64,000 nt of DNA from Dokdonella fugitiva (GCF_004342425.1 NZ_SLWQ01000011.1:1-64000), one strand, 5' to 3'; counted from the first letter of the stretch, positions 1-8,332 are shown. Made by a program: numbers and translations. Notes: generated from the letters alone by a model not told the origin.

Positions 1-59
1 AGGCAATGCAGACCTTCCAGATCCTGTTCGGCGAAGACCGCGTGCCGGTCAACACATGA
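1..59 (+). CDS. C-terminal end of an unidentified protein (partial)
   Basis: An open frame enters from the left edge and reads ...AMQTFQILFGEDRVPVNT before a TGA at 57-59. Only about 18 codons are visible, so the family cannot be named. It lies on the island side of the dusA-proximal integrase and is probably island cargo. The following 248 bp up to the IS66 target site carry no convincing gene. A TTG-started frame from 201 would read 48 codons across the junction if the IS were removed, but nothing in it is recognisable. Confidence 0.4.
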   Translation, partial: AMQTFQILFGEDRVPVNT

Positions 60-307
60 CACCAACCGCAGTTACACAGTTCGTTTGACAGACCCTCGCT
101 CCGTCGCAAGCAGCCGGTCGCGTGGGCGTTGCCGGCGCAGAGAAGCGCGCGACCGAAGGCATACCGGTGAAGCGGCGGTGCACCGGGTGCTCCTCGATAA
201 TTGGCGCTGCGCCGGTGCTACGCTAATGACACACTTGGGATGGCAGGTTGGCGCAAGCGATCGCTTCGCAACGAGGGGGGCTTCACTTTCGATCTTGCGA
301 GGTCCTG

Positions 308-315
308 GTACAAGG
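308..315. repeat. Left 8-bp target-site duplication of the IS66 element
   Basis: GTACAAGG lies directly outside the left inverted end and is repeated exactly at 2642-2649. Eight base pairs is the usual duplication length for the IS66 family. Confidence 0.92.
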
Positions 316-355
316 GTAAGCGTCCGCCCACCGCACCTTGCAGCGCGTGGCGGGA

Positions 356-1933
356 TCAGGCCAGCGGCAGCAGCGATTCGATGTCGCGGTCCCTGGTGGT
401 CGGCAGGCGCGTGAGCACGTCGGTGAGCCAGGCGTGGGGTTCGATGCCATTGGCCTTGGCAGTGGCGATCAGGCTCATGATCGCGGCGGCGCGGCGCGCG
501 GCGGTTTCGGAGCCGGCGAACAGCCAGTTCTTGCGGCCGACGGCGATCGGCCGGATCGCATTCTCGATCGGGTTGTTGTCGATCGGGAAGGCGCCGTCTT
601 CGACGACGCGAGCGAGCGCAGACCAGCGCCGCAGCGCGTAGTCGATCGCTTTGCGCACGCCGCTGTTGCCGAGCGTTTGCGCGCCGTCGAGCCAGGCCTT
701 GAACGCGGCCAGCCATGGACCGATGTAGCGCTGCCGTTCGGCGCCGCGCGCTTCGTCGTCAAGGTCACGCAGTTTGGCGTCGATCGCGTAGAGCTCGGCG
801 ATGCGATGCAGGGCGTCCTGCGCCAACGGATGACTGCTGGCGGCGTAGGCGTCGAAGAACATGCGCCGCGCGTGCGCCCAGCACGCCAGCTCGGTGATGC
901 CGCCCTGGTCGAACAACGCCTTGTAGCCGGCATAGTCGTCGACCATCAGCGCGCCGTTCCACTCACCGAGGAACGCAGCCGCGTGCTTGCCGGCGCGGCT
1001 CGGGCAATGGTCGAACACGACGATCGGCCGCGGGCCCGTGCTGCGATAGGCGAACAGGTACGTGCGCCTGGTCTTCCCGGCACCCGGATCGAGCTGGGCG
1101 ACCGGCGTCTCGTCGGCGTGCAGCACCGGACACTGCAGCAGTTTCCTGCGCAGCGCATCCACCAGCGGCTGCAGGCGCAGTCCGATCACGCCGGTCCACT
1201 CGGCCAGCGTGGTGCGGCCGATCTCGATGCCATGGCGCGCGAAGATCGCTTCCTGCCGATACAGCGGCAGGTGATCGGCGTACTTCTGGATCACCACCTG
1301 CGCCAGCAGGCCCGGCGCGGCGAGGCCTCGGTCCAGGATCGAGGGCGCCACCGGCTCGGCCACGATCGTCTCGCAGGTGCGGCAGGCGTACTGCGGGTGC
1401 ACCTCGCGGCGCACGAAGAACCGCAGCGGTTCGACGTCCAGCTTCTCCGATACGTGCTCGCCGATCTTCACCAGCGCCGCACCGCAGGCGGAGCAGTTGC
1501 AGGACGCCGGTTCGTGGATCGTCTCGATGCGGGGCAGCTCGGCAGGCAATGGGCGGCGTTGCGGCGCACGACGCTGCGCCGGCTCGCGGGTGCCCGTCGG
1601 CGAGCGCAGGTCCTCCAGCTCCGCTTCCAGTGCCGCGATGTCCGCCGCCATCGCCGCGTCGAACAGCTCGCGCTGCGTCGGATCCATGCGCTCGGACTTC
1701 GCCGCGTACTGCAACCGTCGCAGCCGCGCGATCTCGTGCGTCAGATGGGCAATCTTCGCGTCCTTGTACGTGATCGTGCGGTCGCGCTGTTCGATCAGCG
1801 CGTCGCGCTGCGCGATCATCGCTTCATGATGCGCCAGTGATGCCTGGTGATGCGCGATCGTGTCGATCTGCTCGCGCACCAGCGCACGCAGGACCTCGAC
1901 ATCGGTGATCGCATTCAGGGCGGCGGCATCCAT
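356..1933 (-). CDS. tnpC: IS66 family transposase TnpC
   Basis: This 525-residue protein is the catalytic transposase of the IS66 element. The N-terminus (about residues 20-105) is a heptad-rich coiled-coil region (repeated AHHQASL/AQRDALIEQRD type). A Cys-rich zinc-binding segment follows (CNCSACG...CRTC, about 145-190), then the DDE nuclease core with HADETPV, VDDYAGYKALF and the glutamate-bearing PIDNNPIENAIRP motif. The C-terminal segment (LIATAKANGIEPHAWLTDVL) is typical of IS66. Length matches intact family members and no frameshift is seen. It is the last gene of the tnpABC set, 17 bp after tnpB. Confidence 0.95.
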   Translation of the reverse strand: MDAAALNAITDVEVLRALVREQIDTIAHHQASLAHHEAMIAQRDALIEQRDRTITYKDAKIAHLTHEIARLRRLQYAAKSERMDPTQRELFDAAMAADIAALEAELEDLRSPTGTREPAQRRAPQRRPLPAELPRIETIHEPASCNCSACGAALVKIGEHVSEKLDVEPLRFFVRREVHPQYACRTCETIVAEPVAPSILDRGLAAPGLLAQVVIQKYADHLPLYRQEAIFARHGIEIGRTTLAEWTGVIGLRLQPLVDALRRKLLQCPVLHADETPVAQLDPGAGKTRRTYLFAYRSTGPRPIVVFDHCPSRAGKHAAAFLGEWNGALMVDDYAGYKALFDQGGITELACWAHARRMFFDAYAASSHPLAQDALHRIAELYAIDAKLRDLDDEARGAERQRYIGPWLAAFKAWLDGAQTLGNSGVRKAIDYALRRWSALARVVEDGAFPIDNNPIENAIRPIAVGRKNWLFAGSETAARRAAAIMSLIATAKANGIEPHAWLTDVLTRLPTTRDRDIESLLPLA

Positions 1934-1950
1934 GCCCGTAGTCTAGCCGT

Positions 1951-2292
1951 CTAAACGATCTTTGGAAGCGTGCGCACGTCACGCGACAGGCGCTGCCAAT
2001 CGACACCCGCCGCCAGCCACGCGAACTGCTCGCGCGTCAGCGACCACGCCGCCTCGCCCGAGCGCGGCCAGTGGAACGACCCCTCGTGCAACCGGCGCAC
2101 GCACAGCCACACGCCCTGCGCATCCATGCACACCACCTTGATGCGGTTCCCGCTGCGGTTGCGGAACACGTACGCGCCGCCCGCGCGCGCATCCTGGCCC
2201 AACCCCGTGCCGATCGTCCCCAGCAGGCGATCGATCCCGCAGCGAAGGTCCACCGGCTCCAACGCCAGCCACCAGCCGGTCGGACTCAACAC
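1951..2292 (-). CDS. tnpB: IS66 family accessory protein TnpB
   Basis: A 113-residue protein of the IS66 Orf2/TnpB family, recognised by its diagnostic stretches VDLRCGIDRLLG, VFRNRSGNRIKVV and LHEGSFHWPR. TnpB is required with TnpA and TnpC for IS66 transposition, although its biochemical role is unclear. The start overlaps the end of tnpA by 7 bp, implying translational coupling. Length is normal for the family. Confidence 0.95.
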   Translation of the reverse strand: MLSPTGWWLALEPVDLRCGIDRLLGTIGTGLGQDARAGGAYVFRNRSGNRIKVVCMDAQGVWLCVRRLHEGSFHWPRSGEAAWSLTREQFAWLAAGVDWQRLSRDVRTLPKIV

Positions 2293-2567
2293 AGCGCGCG
2301 CACCAGCGCCGCCAGCTCCGCCATCGGCAGGGCCGGCACGCGCAGCCGCAATCCGCTCGGCAGCACCACCTCCACGCCCGCGACCGACTCGGCCTGGGCG
2401 GCAGGCCGCGTCTCGATCGCCACCGGCACCAGCGCCGACGAGCGACGCTGCCAGTACACGAACTGCGAATACGACAGCCCACGCGCACGGCAGTAGGCCG
2501 CCGCCGACTCACCACTCGACCGCCACGCCACTATCCGCTTCGACCACACCGTCGCCTTGCCTTGCAC
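2286..2567 (-). CDS. tnpA: IS66 family protein TnpA
   Basis: A 93-residue protein, first gene of the IS66 set. The N-terminal half (WSKRIVAWRSSGESAAAYCRARGLSYSQFVYWQRR) is the conserved TnpA segment with predicted helix-turn-helix character. The C-terminal half (VEVVLPSGLRLRVP) is the usual beta-rich end. It probably helps DNA recognition or regulation within the transposition complex. It starts about 75 bp inside the right end of the element and overlaps tnpB. Confidence 0.9.
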   Translation of the reverse strand: MQGKATVWSKRIVAWRSSGESAAAYCRARGLSYSQFVYWQRRSSALVPVAIETRPAAQAESVAGVEVVLPSGLRLRVPALPMAELAALVRALC

Positions 2568-2641
2568 TGCGCACTCCTGTTCGCAAAGGAACGCGGATCG
2601 CAGCAGGTGTCACGCACGGGTGGAAGGTGGCGGACGCTTAC

Positions 2642-2649
2642 GTACAAGG
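2642..2649. repeat. Right 8-bp target-site duplication of the IS66 element
   Basis: GTACAAGG immediately follows the right inverted end at 2641 and is identical to the copy at 308-315. Confidence 0.92.
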
Positions 2650-2754
2650 CGATTCCGTCAATGAAGAAGCATCACGCGTAAACGCGCCTGCTTTGTGGAA
2701 TGGCTGTTCGATAACGACACGCAGCTACAGTTGTCACAGAGGCGGGCGAACGGA

Positions 2755-3282
2755 ATGGATGTGAAAGACGTTAACGACGCGGAATGGGGCATGCTGGCTC
2801 TCTGCAATGGCGAGGCAAGCCTCGATGCGTGGGCGCACGCCGTTCGTACGCGAGCGAAGGCGCTGTGCGATGAGTTCTACGCAGTGAGGATGGCGCCGCC
2901 GGAAGGGGCGCCATACGCGCCGTTGAACTGCCAAGCGCGGGCGCACGGAAACACGCTTGTGCTCGAGTGGTACCAAAGGCATCGTTTCAAGGGGAAACCG
3001 GCGTTCCGGCTGCCGATTGCACGACAGGCAGACGGCCTTTCGTACAATATCGCCGAATTGCAGGCGCTGGCGAGGCCGGACGAACGGGAAGTGGTCGCGC
3101 GGGTCGAGGCCGAGATGGTGCTGATCCGCAAGGTCTATATGGAGACGTTGGTCATCCGCAAAGCCTTCACCAGCGCCCATCGCGCCATGAAGGCGATTTG
3201 CGACGGCAAGACACCCCGAGTGCGCAAGGTCATGAAACGGCCCCAGCGCGAGGGCAGCCGTCTCATCCGGCGGCCAGAGTAG
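2755..3282 (+). CDS. MobI-like conjugative transfer protein (tentative)
   Basis: A 175-residue soluble protein rich in Ala, Arg and Glu, with no signal peptide. Its pattern (an early W...R..A.ALCDEFY segment, a short basic beta segment ending LVLEWYQRH, then a helical region with EAEMVLIRKVY) resembles the MobI(A/C) family of integrative conjugative elements, which acts at the transfer origin. The match is from memory and not secure. ATG at 2755 is preferred over an in-frame GTG at 2695, though ribosome-binding signals are weak for both. Its position between an IS and the integrase fits island cargo. Alternatively it is an unrelated island hypothetical. Confidence 0.5.
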   Translation: MDVKDVNDAEWGMLALCNGEASLDAWAHAVRTRAKALCDEFYAVRMAPPEGAPYAPLNCQARAHGNTLVLEWYQRHRFKGKPAFRLPIARQADGLSYNIAELQALARPDEREVVARVEAEMVLIRKVYMETLVIRKAFTSAHRAMKAICDGKTPRVRKVMKRPQREGSRLIRRPE

Positions 3283-3389
3283 CCCGATACCAAGCGCGCC
3301 TCGGACGAGAGCCAGTAGGGGCGCGGGCGGAGAATTTGCCGTAGCGAGGCGGTACGGTGATCCGGTTCGGTTCCGCATGCCACGCGAAC

Positions 3390-4394
3390 TCATTTGCGAA
3401 GCAGCTCATGTAACGCCTCCGGCTTGAGGTTGGTGTAGCGCTTGAGTGACTTCCAGTCACGATGCCGCGTCACGAGGGCGACCTGCTGGATCTGCAGGCC
3501 TGCTTCGAACAAGCGCGAAGCACCTTCGTGTCGGAGGTCATGGAAGTGAAGGTCGTCGATCGCGCAGGCCTTGCATGCGCGGAGGAACGCGCGACTGATG
3601 GCATCCCGGTGGAACGGAAAGACCAGCTCGCCGCGTGGCTGGCGGAGCAGGATGTCCCAGCTGTCACCGAGAAGCGGTATCCACAGATCGTTGCCGATCT
3701 TGTCCGTGGGGTGCTTGCTGTCCCTGATCAGCGCGAGCTTCTTTTCGTGGTCGATGTCGGCCCACCGGAGGCGGACGATCTCTCCGAGGCGCATCGACGT
3801 CGCGATCGCGAAGTCCATGATGGCGGTCATAGGCAGTTCCTTCCCACGGGGAAAGCGCCAGTAGTCGCGCAGCCGCTCGAGTTCGAGCGCGGTCGGCCTG
3901 CGCGTGCGTTCCTTCGGTTTCGCGATCAGGTGGAGCCGGCGCAGCATCGGCCGCGCATCGGCCACGGGGTTGCCGACGGGAAGCTTCATTCGCGCATAGG
4001 TCAAGAGCTCGTCGAGGAATCCGATCTCCATGTTGAGCGTCGCAGGACCGGTGCCCGTCGCTCGGCGGCGCCGCACGTGCGTGAGGACGTCGTCCGCTGT
4101 CAGGGCCACGACAGAAAGAGCGCCGAGGCCCTGACGCAGCATTCGGTAGGCGCTGAGCTTCGTCTTGCTTCGGCGATTGCTGGCCCGCAACTCTTTTTCG
4201 TAGTCGTCGATCACCGTGGCCAGGGTGACGGATGAGGCTTGCGCGGACCGGAACTCACCGCGGTCGATCTGTGACTCGACCCTGCGCGCCCATTCCTTCG
4301 CGGCCGACTTCGTGAGGAAGCTCTCCGATACACTCTCGCCCTTGCGGCGAACGAATGCGCGCCACCGTCCGTTGCGTTCCTGGATGCTCGCCAT
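3390..4394 (-). CDS. Site-specific tyrosine recombinase (island integrase)
   Basis: A 334-residue integrase. The N-terminal arm-binding segment (about 1-50) is followed by a SAM-like core-binding domain (about 55-155) and the catalytic domain. All catalytic residues are visible: Arg202 (TSMRLGEI), Lys227 (IRDSKHP), His285 and Arg288 (HFHDLRHEG), His311 (TRHRDW) and nucleophile Tyr320 (LKRYTNL). A strong ribosome site (AGGAGGTG) precedes the ATG. The gene is transcribed away from dusA and begins 102 bp before the dusA start, as expected when an island inserts at the dusA 5' end and its integrase lies at the junction. It probably catalyses integration and excision of the island at 1-4.5 kb. Confidence 0.93.
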   Translation of the reverse strand: MASIQERNGRWRAFVRRKGESVSESFLTKSAAKEWARRVESQIDRGEFRSAQASSVTLATVIDDYEKELRASNRRSKTKLSAYRMLRQGLGALSVVALTADDVLTHVRRRRATGTGPATLNMEIGFLDELLTYARMKLPVGNPVADARPMLRRLHLIAKPKERTRRPTALELERLRDYWRFPRGKELPMTAIMDFAIATSMRLGEIVRLRWADIDHEKKLALIRDSKHPTDKIGNDLWIPLLGDSWDILLRQPRGELVFPFHRDAISRAFLRACKACAIDDLHFHDLRHEGASRLFEAGLQIQQVALVTRHRDWKSLKRYTNLKPEALHELLRK

Positions 4395-4432
4395 TTACAC
4401 CACCTCCTGGGATTTGGCGGCCTCAAGTTGAC

Positions 4433-4450
4433 TGGTGCAGATTTGGTGCA
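4433..4450. repeat. Short direct repeats beside the integrase (possible arm sites)
   Basis: TGGTGCA occurs twice, at 4433-4439 and 4444-4450, on an 11-bp period between the integrase and dusA. Phased short repeats beside an integrase gene are often arm-type binding sites. That function is inferred. Confidence 0.35.
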
Positions 4451-4496
4451 CAAGCATCGGGAATCCGCGGGAAAGTTGAGGAATGGTCGGGAAGCG

Positions 4497-5531
4497 ATGG
4501 GCATTGAAAATCAACATGTTGCGGAAAAATCGGCGGCGCTGAAGAGCACGAAATTCAGCGTAGCACCGATGATGGACTGGACCGACCGCCATTGCCGGTA
4601 CTTCCATCGCCTGCTCGCGCCGCACGCGTTGCTCTACACCGAGATGGTGACTGCGCCCGCGGTCATCCACGGCGATCGCGCGCGCCTGCTCGGTTACGAC
4701 GAGGCGGAGCATCCGGTCGCGTTGCAGCTCGGCGGATCGGAGCCGGACGAGCTCGCCGAGGCGGCGCGCATCGGTGCGGAGCTCGGTTACGACGAGATCA
4801 ACCTCAACGTCGGCTGCCCTTCGGATCGCGTGCAGTCGGGGCGTTTCGGCGCTTGCCTCATGCGCGAGCCGGCGCTCGTGCGCGATTGCGTCGCGGCGAT
4901 GCGCGAGGCGGTCGCGCACCTCGGCGTGCCGGTCACGGTGAAGTGCCGCATCGGGGTCGACGACCAGGACGAATACGCGGGGCTCGCGTCGTTCATCGAG
5001 ACCGTGCAGGCGAGCGGCTGCGACACCTTCATCGTGCACGCGCGCAAGGCGTGGCTGCAGGGCCTGTCGCCGAAGGAGAACCGCGAGGTGCCGCCGCTCA
5101 ACCATGCGCGCGTGTACCGGCTCAAGCAGGAGCACGCGCGCCTCACGGTCGTCATCAACGGCGGCATCGCGACGCTTGCCGAGGCCCTGGAACACCTGCG
5201 CCACGTCGACGGCGTCATGCTCGGGCGCACCGCGTACCACGAGCCGTACCGGCTCGCCGAGATCGAGCATGCGTTGCACGGCACGCCGTTGCCGGATCGC
5301 GACGAGGTGCTGCAGCGCCTGCGGCCATACGTCGAGGCGCATCTCGCGCGTGGCGATCGCCTGCAGCACATCACGCGGCACGTCCTCGGGCTTTACCAGG
5401 GGCTGCCCGGGGCGCGCATGTTCCGGCGCGTGCTGAGCGAGCAGGCGCATCGGGCGGATGCGGGGTGGGATGTCGTCGAGGCTGCGATCGAGGCGCGTCG
5501 GGCGGGTGAGCGGGCGTTGCGCGCGGCGTAA
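4497..5531 (+). CDS. dusA: tRNA-dihydrouridine(20/20a) synthase DusA
   Basis: This FMN enzyme reduces uridines 20/20a in the tRNA D-loop using NADPH. It has the DusA signature FSVAPMMDWTDRHCRYFHRL, the catalytic cysteine in NVGCPSDRVQ (about Cys107), the phosphate-binding VINGGIAT and GVMLGRTAY segments of the TIM barrel, and the C-terminal helical domain (DRLQHITRHVLGLYQGLPGAR). The start is uncertain. ATG 4497 has a GGGAAG ribosome site and gives 344 residues, but the first 17 or so residues (MGIENQHVAEK...) do not look like native DusA. They probably come from the island that integrated at the 5' end, so promoter and start may be element-supplied. Confidence 0.93.
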   Translation: MGIENQHVAEKSAALKSTKFSVAPMMDWTDRHCRYFHRLLAPHALLYTEMVTAPAVIHGDRARLLGYDEAEHPVALQLGGSEPDELAEAARIGAELGYDEINLNVGCPSDRVQSGRFGACLMREPALVRDCVAAMREAVAHLGVPVTVKCRIGVDDQDEYAGLASFIETVQASGCDTFIVHARKAWLQGLSPKENREVPPLNHARVYRLKQEHARLTVVINGGIATLAEALEHLRHVDGVMLGRTAYHEPYRLAEIEHALHGTPLPDRDEVLQRLRPYVEAHLARGDRLQHITRHVLGLYQGLPGARMFRRVLSEQAHRADAGWDVVEAAIEARRAGERALRAA

Positions 5532-5558
5532 CGCACTGCGCGGCGAAGGGCAAAATGG

Positions 5559-5578
5559 ATTCCCGCTTTCGCGGGAAT
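5559..5578. repeat. REP-like palindrome (ATTCCCGC-TTTC-GCGGGAAT)
   Basis: An 8-bp perfect stem with a TTTC loop lies between convergent dusA and the lysR-type gene. Variants of the same palindrome recur near 28841, 29011, 29139, 40816, 40853, 40984, 46400 and 46826, making it a dispersed family in this genome. It may also limit read-through between the convergent genes. Confidence 0.7.
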
Positions 5579-5597
5579 GACGTCGAGGTGGGCGAAC

Positions 5598-6539
5598 TCA
5601 GCGGCGCGACGCGCGTGCGCGCGGTCGTGCTCCGGCACCGACGCCGCGCACGCAGGTTTCGACGAACTCGACGAACGCTCGCACCTTGGCCGGGATGAAG
5701 CGGTTGCCCGGGTAGATCGCGAAGATGCCCTGTTCCATCGCGGCCCACGCATCGAGCACGCGCACGAGGCGCCCGGCCGCGAGGTCGTCGGCGACCGCGA
5801 ATTGGGGCAACAGCGCGATGCCCACGCCGACGCGGCAGGCGTCGAGCAGGGCGAGCGCATTGTTCGAGCGCACGCGGGCGCGCACGCGCACGGTTTCGCC
5901 GTGGCCGCGCCGCTCGAGTTCCCAGCGCTCGGCGATCGCGCCGACGTCGAGCACGAGGCAGGCGTGACGGTCGAGGTCGGCCGGCCGCCGCGGCCGGCCC
6001 GCCGCCGCGAGGTACGCGGCGCTCGCGACGAGGATGCGCCGGCTGTCGCCGAGGCGGCGTGCGACGAGGCGCGAGTCGCGCAGTTCGCCGACGCGGATCG
6101 CGACGTCGAACGCCTCCTCGACGAGGTCGACGTTGCGGTTGGACAGGTGCAGGTCGAGTTCGAGTTCGGGGTGCGCAGCGAGGAACTCGCCGAGGCGTGG
6201 CGTGAGGTGGGCGAGGCCGAGCCCGCTCGGGATGCTCGCGCGCAGCCGTCCGCGCAAGGCGCCGCCCGTGGCGCTCGCCGCGGCTTCCGCCTCGGCGATC
6301 TCGGCGAGCACGGCTTCGCAGCGCGCGAGGTGTGCGCGGCCGGCTTCGGTGAGGCCGACCTGGCGCGTCGTCCGCTGCAGCAGGCGCACGCCGAGGCGCG
6401 ACTCGAGCGCGGCGACCGCGCGGCTCACGCCGGATACATGCATGCCGAGCCGCACCGCCGCCTGGGCGAAGCTGAGCCGGTGCGCGACCTCGACGAAGCA
6501 GGCGATCTCGGCAAGCTGGTTGCGCAGCATTGTTGCCAT
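5598..6539 (-). CDS. LysR-family transcriptional regulator
   Basis: A 313-residue regulator. An N-terminal winged helix-turn-helix (residues 4-65, with LSFAQAAVRLGMHVSGVSRAV as recognition segment) precedes a periplasmic-binding-protein-like effector domain (about 90-300). ATG 6539 is chosen because homology begins there (LRNQLAEIACFVEVA); the frame stays open upstream without LysR character. It is divergent from the tautomerase gene across 87 bp, the classic arrangement in which a LysR protein controls its neighbour from the shared spacer. The ligand is unknown. Confidence 0.9.
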   Translation of the reverse strand: MATMLRNQLAEIACFVEVAHRLSFAQAAVRLGMHVSGVSRAVAALESRLGVRLLQRTTRQVGLTEAGRAHLARCEAVLAEIAEAEAAASATGGALRGRLRASIPSGLGLAHLTPRLGEFLAAHPELELDLHLSNRNVDLVEEAFDVAIRVGELRDSRLVARRLGDSRRILVASAAYLAAAGRPRRPADLDRHACLVLDVGAIAERWELERRGHGETVRVRARVRSNNALALLDACRVGVGIALLPQFAVADDLAAGRLVRVLDAWAAMEQGIFAIYPGNRFIPAKVRAFVEFVETCVRGVGAGARPRARASRR

Positions 6540-6626
6540 TCTCGCAATGATGATTTCGCCGAGGGCGAGTTTATCGCAGCGCGGCGCGTCCGTATGTTGG
6601 GCGGGGTTTCCAACCGGAGGTGCCCC

Positions 6627-7007
6627 ATGCCGCTCGTCACCGTGACCGTCCGCAAACCGACGCCCGCCGTGCGCAAGCGCGCGATCCTCGACGCCGTGCA
6701 CGACGCGCTCGTCGCGAGCGGCGTCCCCGTGACCGATCGCTTCCAGCGCTTGCTCGAACTCGATGCCGCGGACTTCGTGTTCGACCCGCGCTATCCGGAC
6801 CTCGCCACCGACCGCGGCGAGGACTTCGTGCTGATCGAGATCCTCTGGTCGGTCGGACGCAGCGTGAAGGTCAAGCGCCAGCTGCTGGCCGGCCTGCTCG
6901 CGGGGCTCGCCGGCCACGACATCGACGGCGAGCACGTGATGGTCGTGTTCAAGGAGACCGCCTGGGAGAACTGGGCGTTCGGCGGCGGCAGGATCCTGCA
7001 CGCATGA
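6627..7007 (+). CDS. Tautomerase-family protein
   Basis: A 126-residue protein of the tautomerase superfamily (Tautomerase_2 type). The mature N-terminus would begin with Pro (MPLVTVTVRK), the catalytic base of this superfamily, and the middle segment EDFVLIEILWSVGRS(V)K and the end VFKETAWENWAFGGG are characteristic. It probably catalyses keto-enol tautomerisation or a related reaction on an unknown substrate. The CCGGAGG ribosome site lies at 6614-6620. The stop overlaps the next start (ATGA), so it is co-translated with the EamA transporter and probably regulated by the divergent LysR protein. Confidence 0.85.
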   Translation: MPLVTVTVRKPTPAVRKRAILDAVHDALVASGVPVTDRFQRLLELDAADFVFDPRYPDLATDRGEDFVLIEILWSVGRSVKVKRQLLAGLLAGLAGHDIDGEHVMVVFKETAWENWAFGGGRILHA

Positions 7008-7900
7008 GCCGCCTCGCGACCTGGCCGCTCGATCGCGAGGCCGACGCGCGCGTGCGGCGGCGCGCGATGGCGGTCGCCTTCGTCGTGCTCTGGTGCACGG
7101 GCTATCCGGCCGGGTTGATCGCCGTGCAGCACGCGGCGCCGTTCACGATCCTGTTCCTGCGCTTCGCGTCGGCGGGTGCGATCTTCGCGGCGATGGCGTC
7201 GTTCGCGCGTGCGCGCCGCCCGGCGTTGCGCGAGGTCGCGCACCACGCGGTGGTCGGCGTGCTCTCGCTCGCGATTGCGTTCGGCGGCATCTACGAGGCG
7301 CTGCGGCTCGGCATCGGCACCGGCATCGCCGCATTGTTCGTCGGTGCGCTGCCGCTCGCGACCGCGACGATCGGCCTGCTGCTCGGCGAGCGCATGCGCG
7401 CGGTGCAATGGATCGGCCTTGCGTTCGGCCTCGCCGGCGTCGTGCTCGTGCTGCAGGGGCGCTTTGCCGCCAGCGGCGACACCGCCGCGTACGCGGCGAG
7501 CACGCTCGGCCTGTTCGCGCTCGCCGCCGGCACGCACTACCAGAAGCGACGCGCCCCCGCGATCGACCTGCGCGTCGCGCTCGCCGTGCAGCACATCGTC
7601 GCGGCGCTCGCCCTGCTGCCGGTCGCGGTGCTGGCCGAGCACTTCCGCATCGATGCGGGCGCGGCCTTCGCGGCGGCGCTTGCGTGGCTCGTGCTGGTCA
7701 ACTCGGTCGGCGGCTTCGCCCTGCTGTTCACCCTGCTGCGCGGCGGCGCCGCGACCGAGGTCGCGACCCTGTTCTTCCTGATGCCGCCGGTCACCGCGCT
7801 CATGGGCTGGCTGGTGCTCGGCGAGCACCTCGCGCCGGCGATGATCCCGGGCTTCGCGCTCGTTGCATTCGGCGTCTGGCTCGGCACGCGCTTGCGTTGA
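7004..7900 (+). CDS. EamA/DMT-family inner-membrane transporter
   Basis: A 298-residue integral membrane protein with about ten hydrophobic segments arranged as two EamA repeats. One begins AMAVAFVVLWCTGYPAGL and ends near residue 150; the second runs to the C-terminus (MPPVTALMGWLVLGEHLAPAM). The LGERM and LGEHL motifs before the last helix of each repeat are typical of drug/metabolite exporters. Substrate cannot be read from sequence. It overlaps the tautomerase stop by 4 bp and belongs to the same operon, suggesting export of a related metabolite. Confidence 0.9.
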   Translation: MSRLATWPLDREADARVRRRAMAVAFVVLWCTGYPAGLIAVQHAAPFTILFLRFASAGAIFAAMASFARARRPALREVAHHAVVGVLSLAIAFGGIYEALRLGIGTGIAALFVGALPLATATIGLLLGERMRAVQWIGLAFGLAGVVLVLQGRFAASGDTAAYAASTLGLFALAAGTHYQKRRAPAIDLRVALAVQHIVAALALLPVAVLAEHFRIDAGAAFAAALAWLVLVNSVGGFALLFTLLRGGAATEVATLFFLMPPVTALMGWLVLGEHLAPAMIPGFALVAFGVWLGTRLR

Positions 7901-7971
7901 GCTGCGTGGCGGGATCGGGCGCCAAACGACGTACTGGACCTTGGGAGGCAGACGCCGGCGGCGAGGGTGGC

Positions 7972-8256
7972 ATGCACGAGGACGATACGACTTCGAACGG
8001 CGCCAAACGGCGCACGTGCGGCGAAGGCGCCCCGTCCCTGGACGCCGCGGCCGTGCCGGCCGGAAAGCCAGTGGCGCGGACGCCCGCGCCGCTCGACGTG
8101 CGCTGCCTCGCCTGCGGCAGTGCGGACCTCGACATGAGCGTCCATCCGCGTGGCGACGAGCCGGTGCAGTGCCGCCAGTGCGGGGAATGGAACACCTATC
8201 TGCGCCTGGAGATCGCGGCGGTCGAACGCGTGCGCCAGCGCCTGCGTCGCCGCTGA
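7972..8256 (+). CDS. Small zinc-ribbon protein of unknown function
   Basis: A 94-residue protein. The N-terminal half is low-complexity and probably disordered. Residues about 45-75 carry two CxxC pairs (RCLACGS and QCRQCGE), a probable zinc ribbon, followed by a basic end (RVRQRLRRR). The start is the ATG after a GAGGG stretch. It has no signal peptide or membrane segment. The family is not recognised; nucleic-acid binding is plausible from the ribbon and basic tail but not shown. It sits between the transporter and uup, in the same direction. Confidence 0.55.
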   Translation: MHEDDTTSNGAKRRTCGEGAPSLDAAAVPAGKPVARTPAPLDVRCLACGSADLDMSVHPRGDEPVQCRQCGEWNTYLRLEIAAVERVRQRLRRR

Positions 8257-8332
8257 GCGCACCGCCCGCCGTACTTCGCGCGCCATGGCGCCGAACCGCT
8301 AGAATCGCAGGCCCGATCCGTCCCCTCCTGCG

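Larger units (their letters stand above)
316..2641 (-). mobile_element. Complete IS66-family insertion sequence
   Basis: This 2,326-bp element has ends that are perfect 13-bp inverted repeats: GTAAGCGTCCGCC at 316-328 and its complement at 2629-2641. It carries the three-gene IS66 set tnpA-tnpB-tnpC, all on the minus strand. Exact 8-bp direct repeats (GTACAAGG) flank it. Open frames, intact ends and an unmutated duplication indicate a fairly recent insertion that may still be mobile. It sits in the island, not in core DNA. Confidence 0.95.

Noticed and set aside
201..641. Plus-strand frame from 201 as a gene disrupted by IS66
   Set aside because: Removing the IS leaves only 48 codons starting with TTG, with no recognisable product; the longer frame is opposite tnpC.
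4395..4496. tRNA gene as the island attachment site
   Set aside because: No cloverleaf or T-loop sequence is seen; the junction is with dusA.
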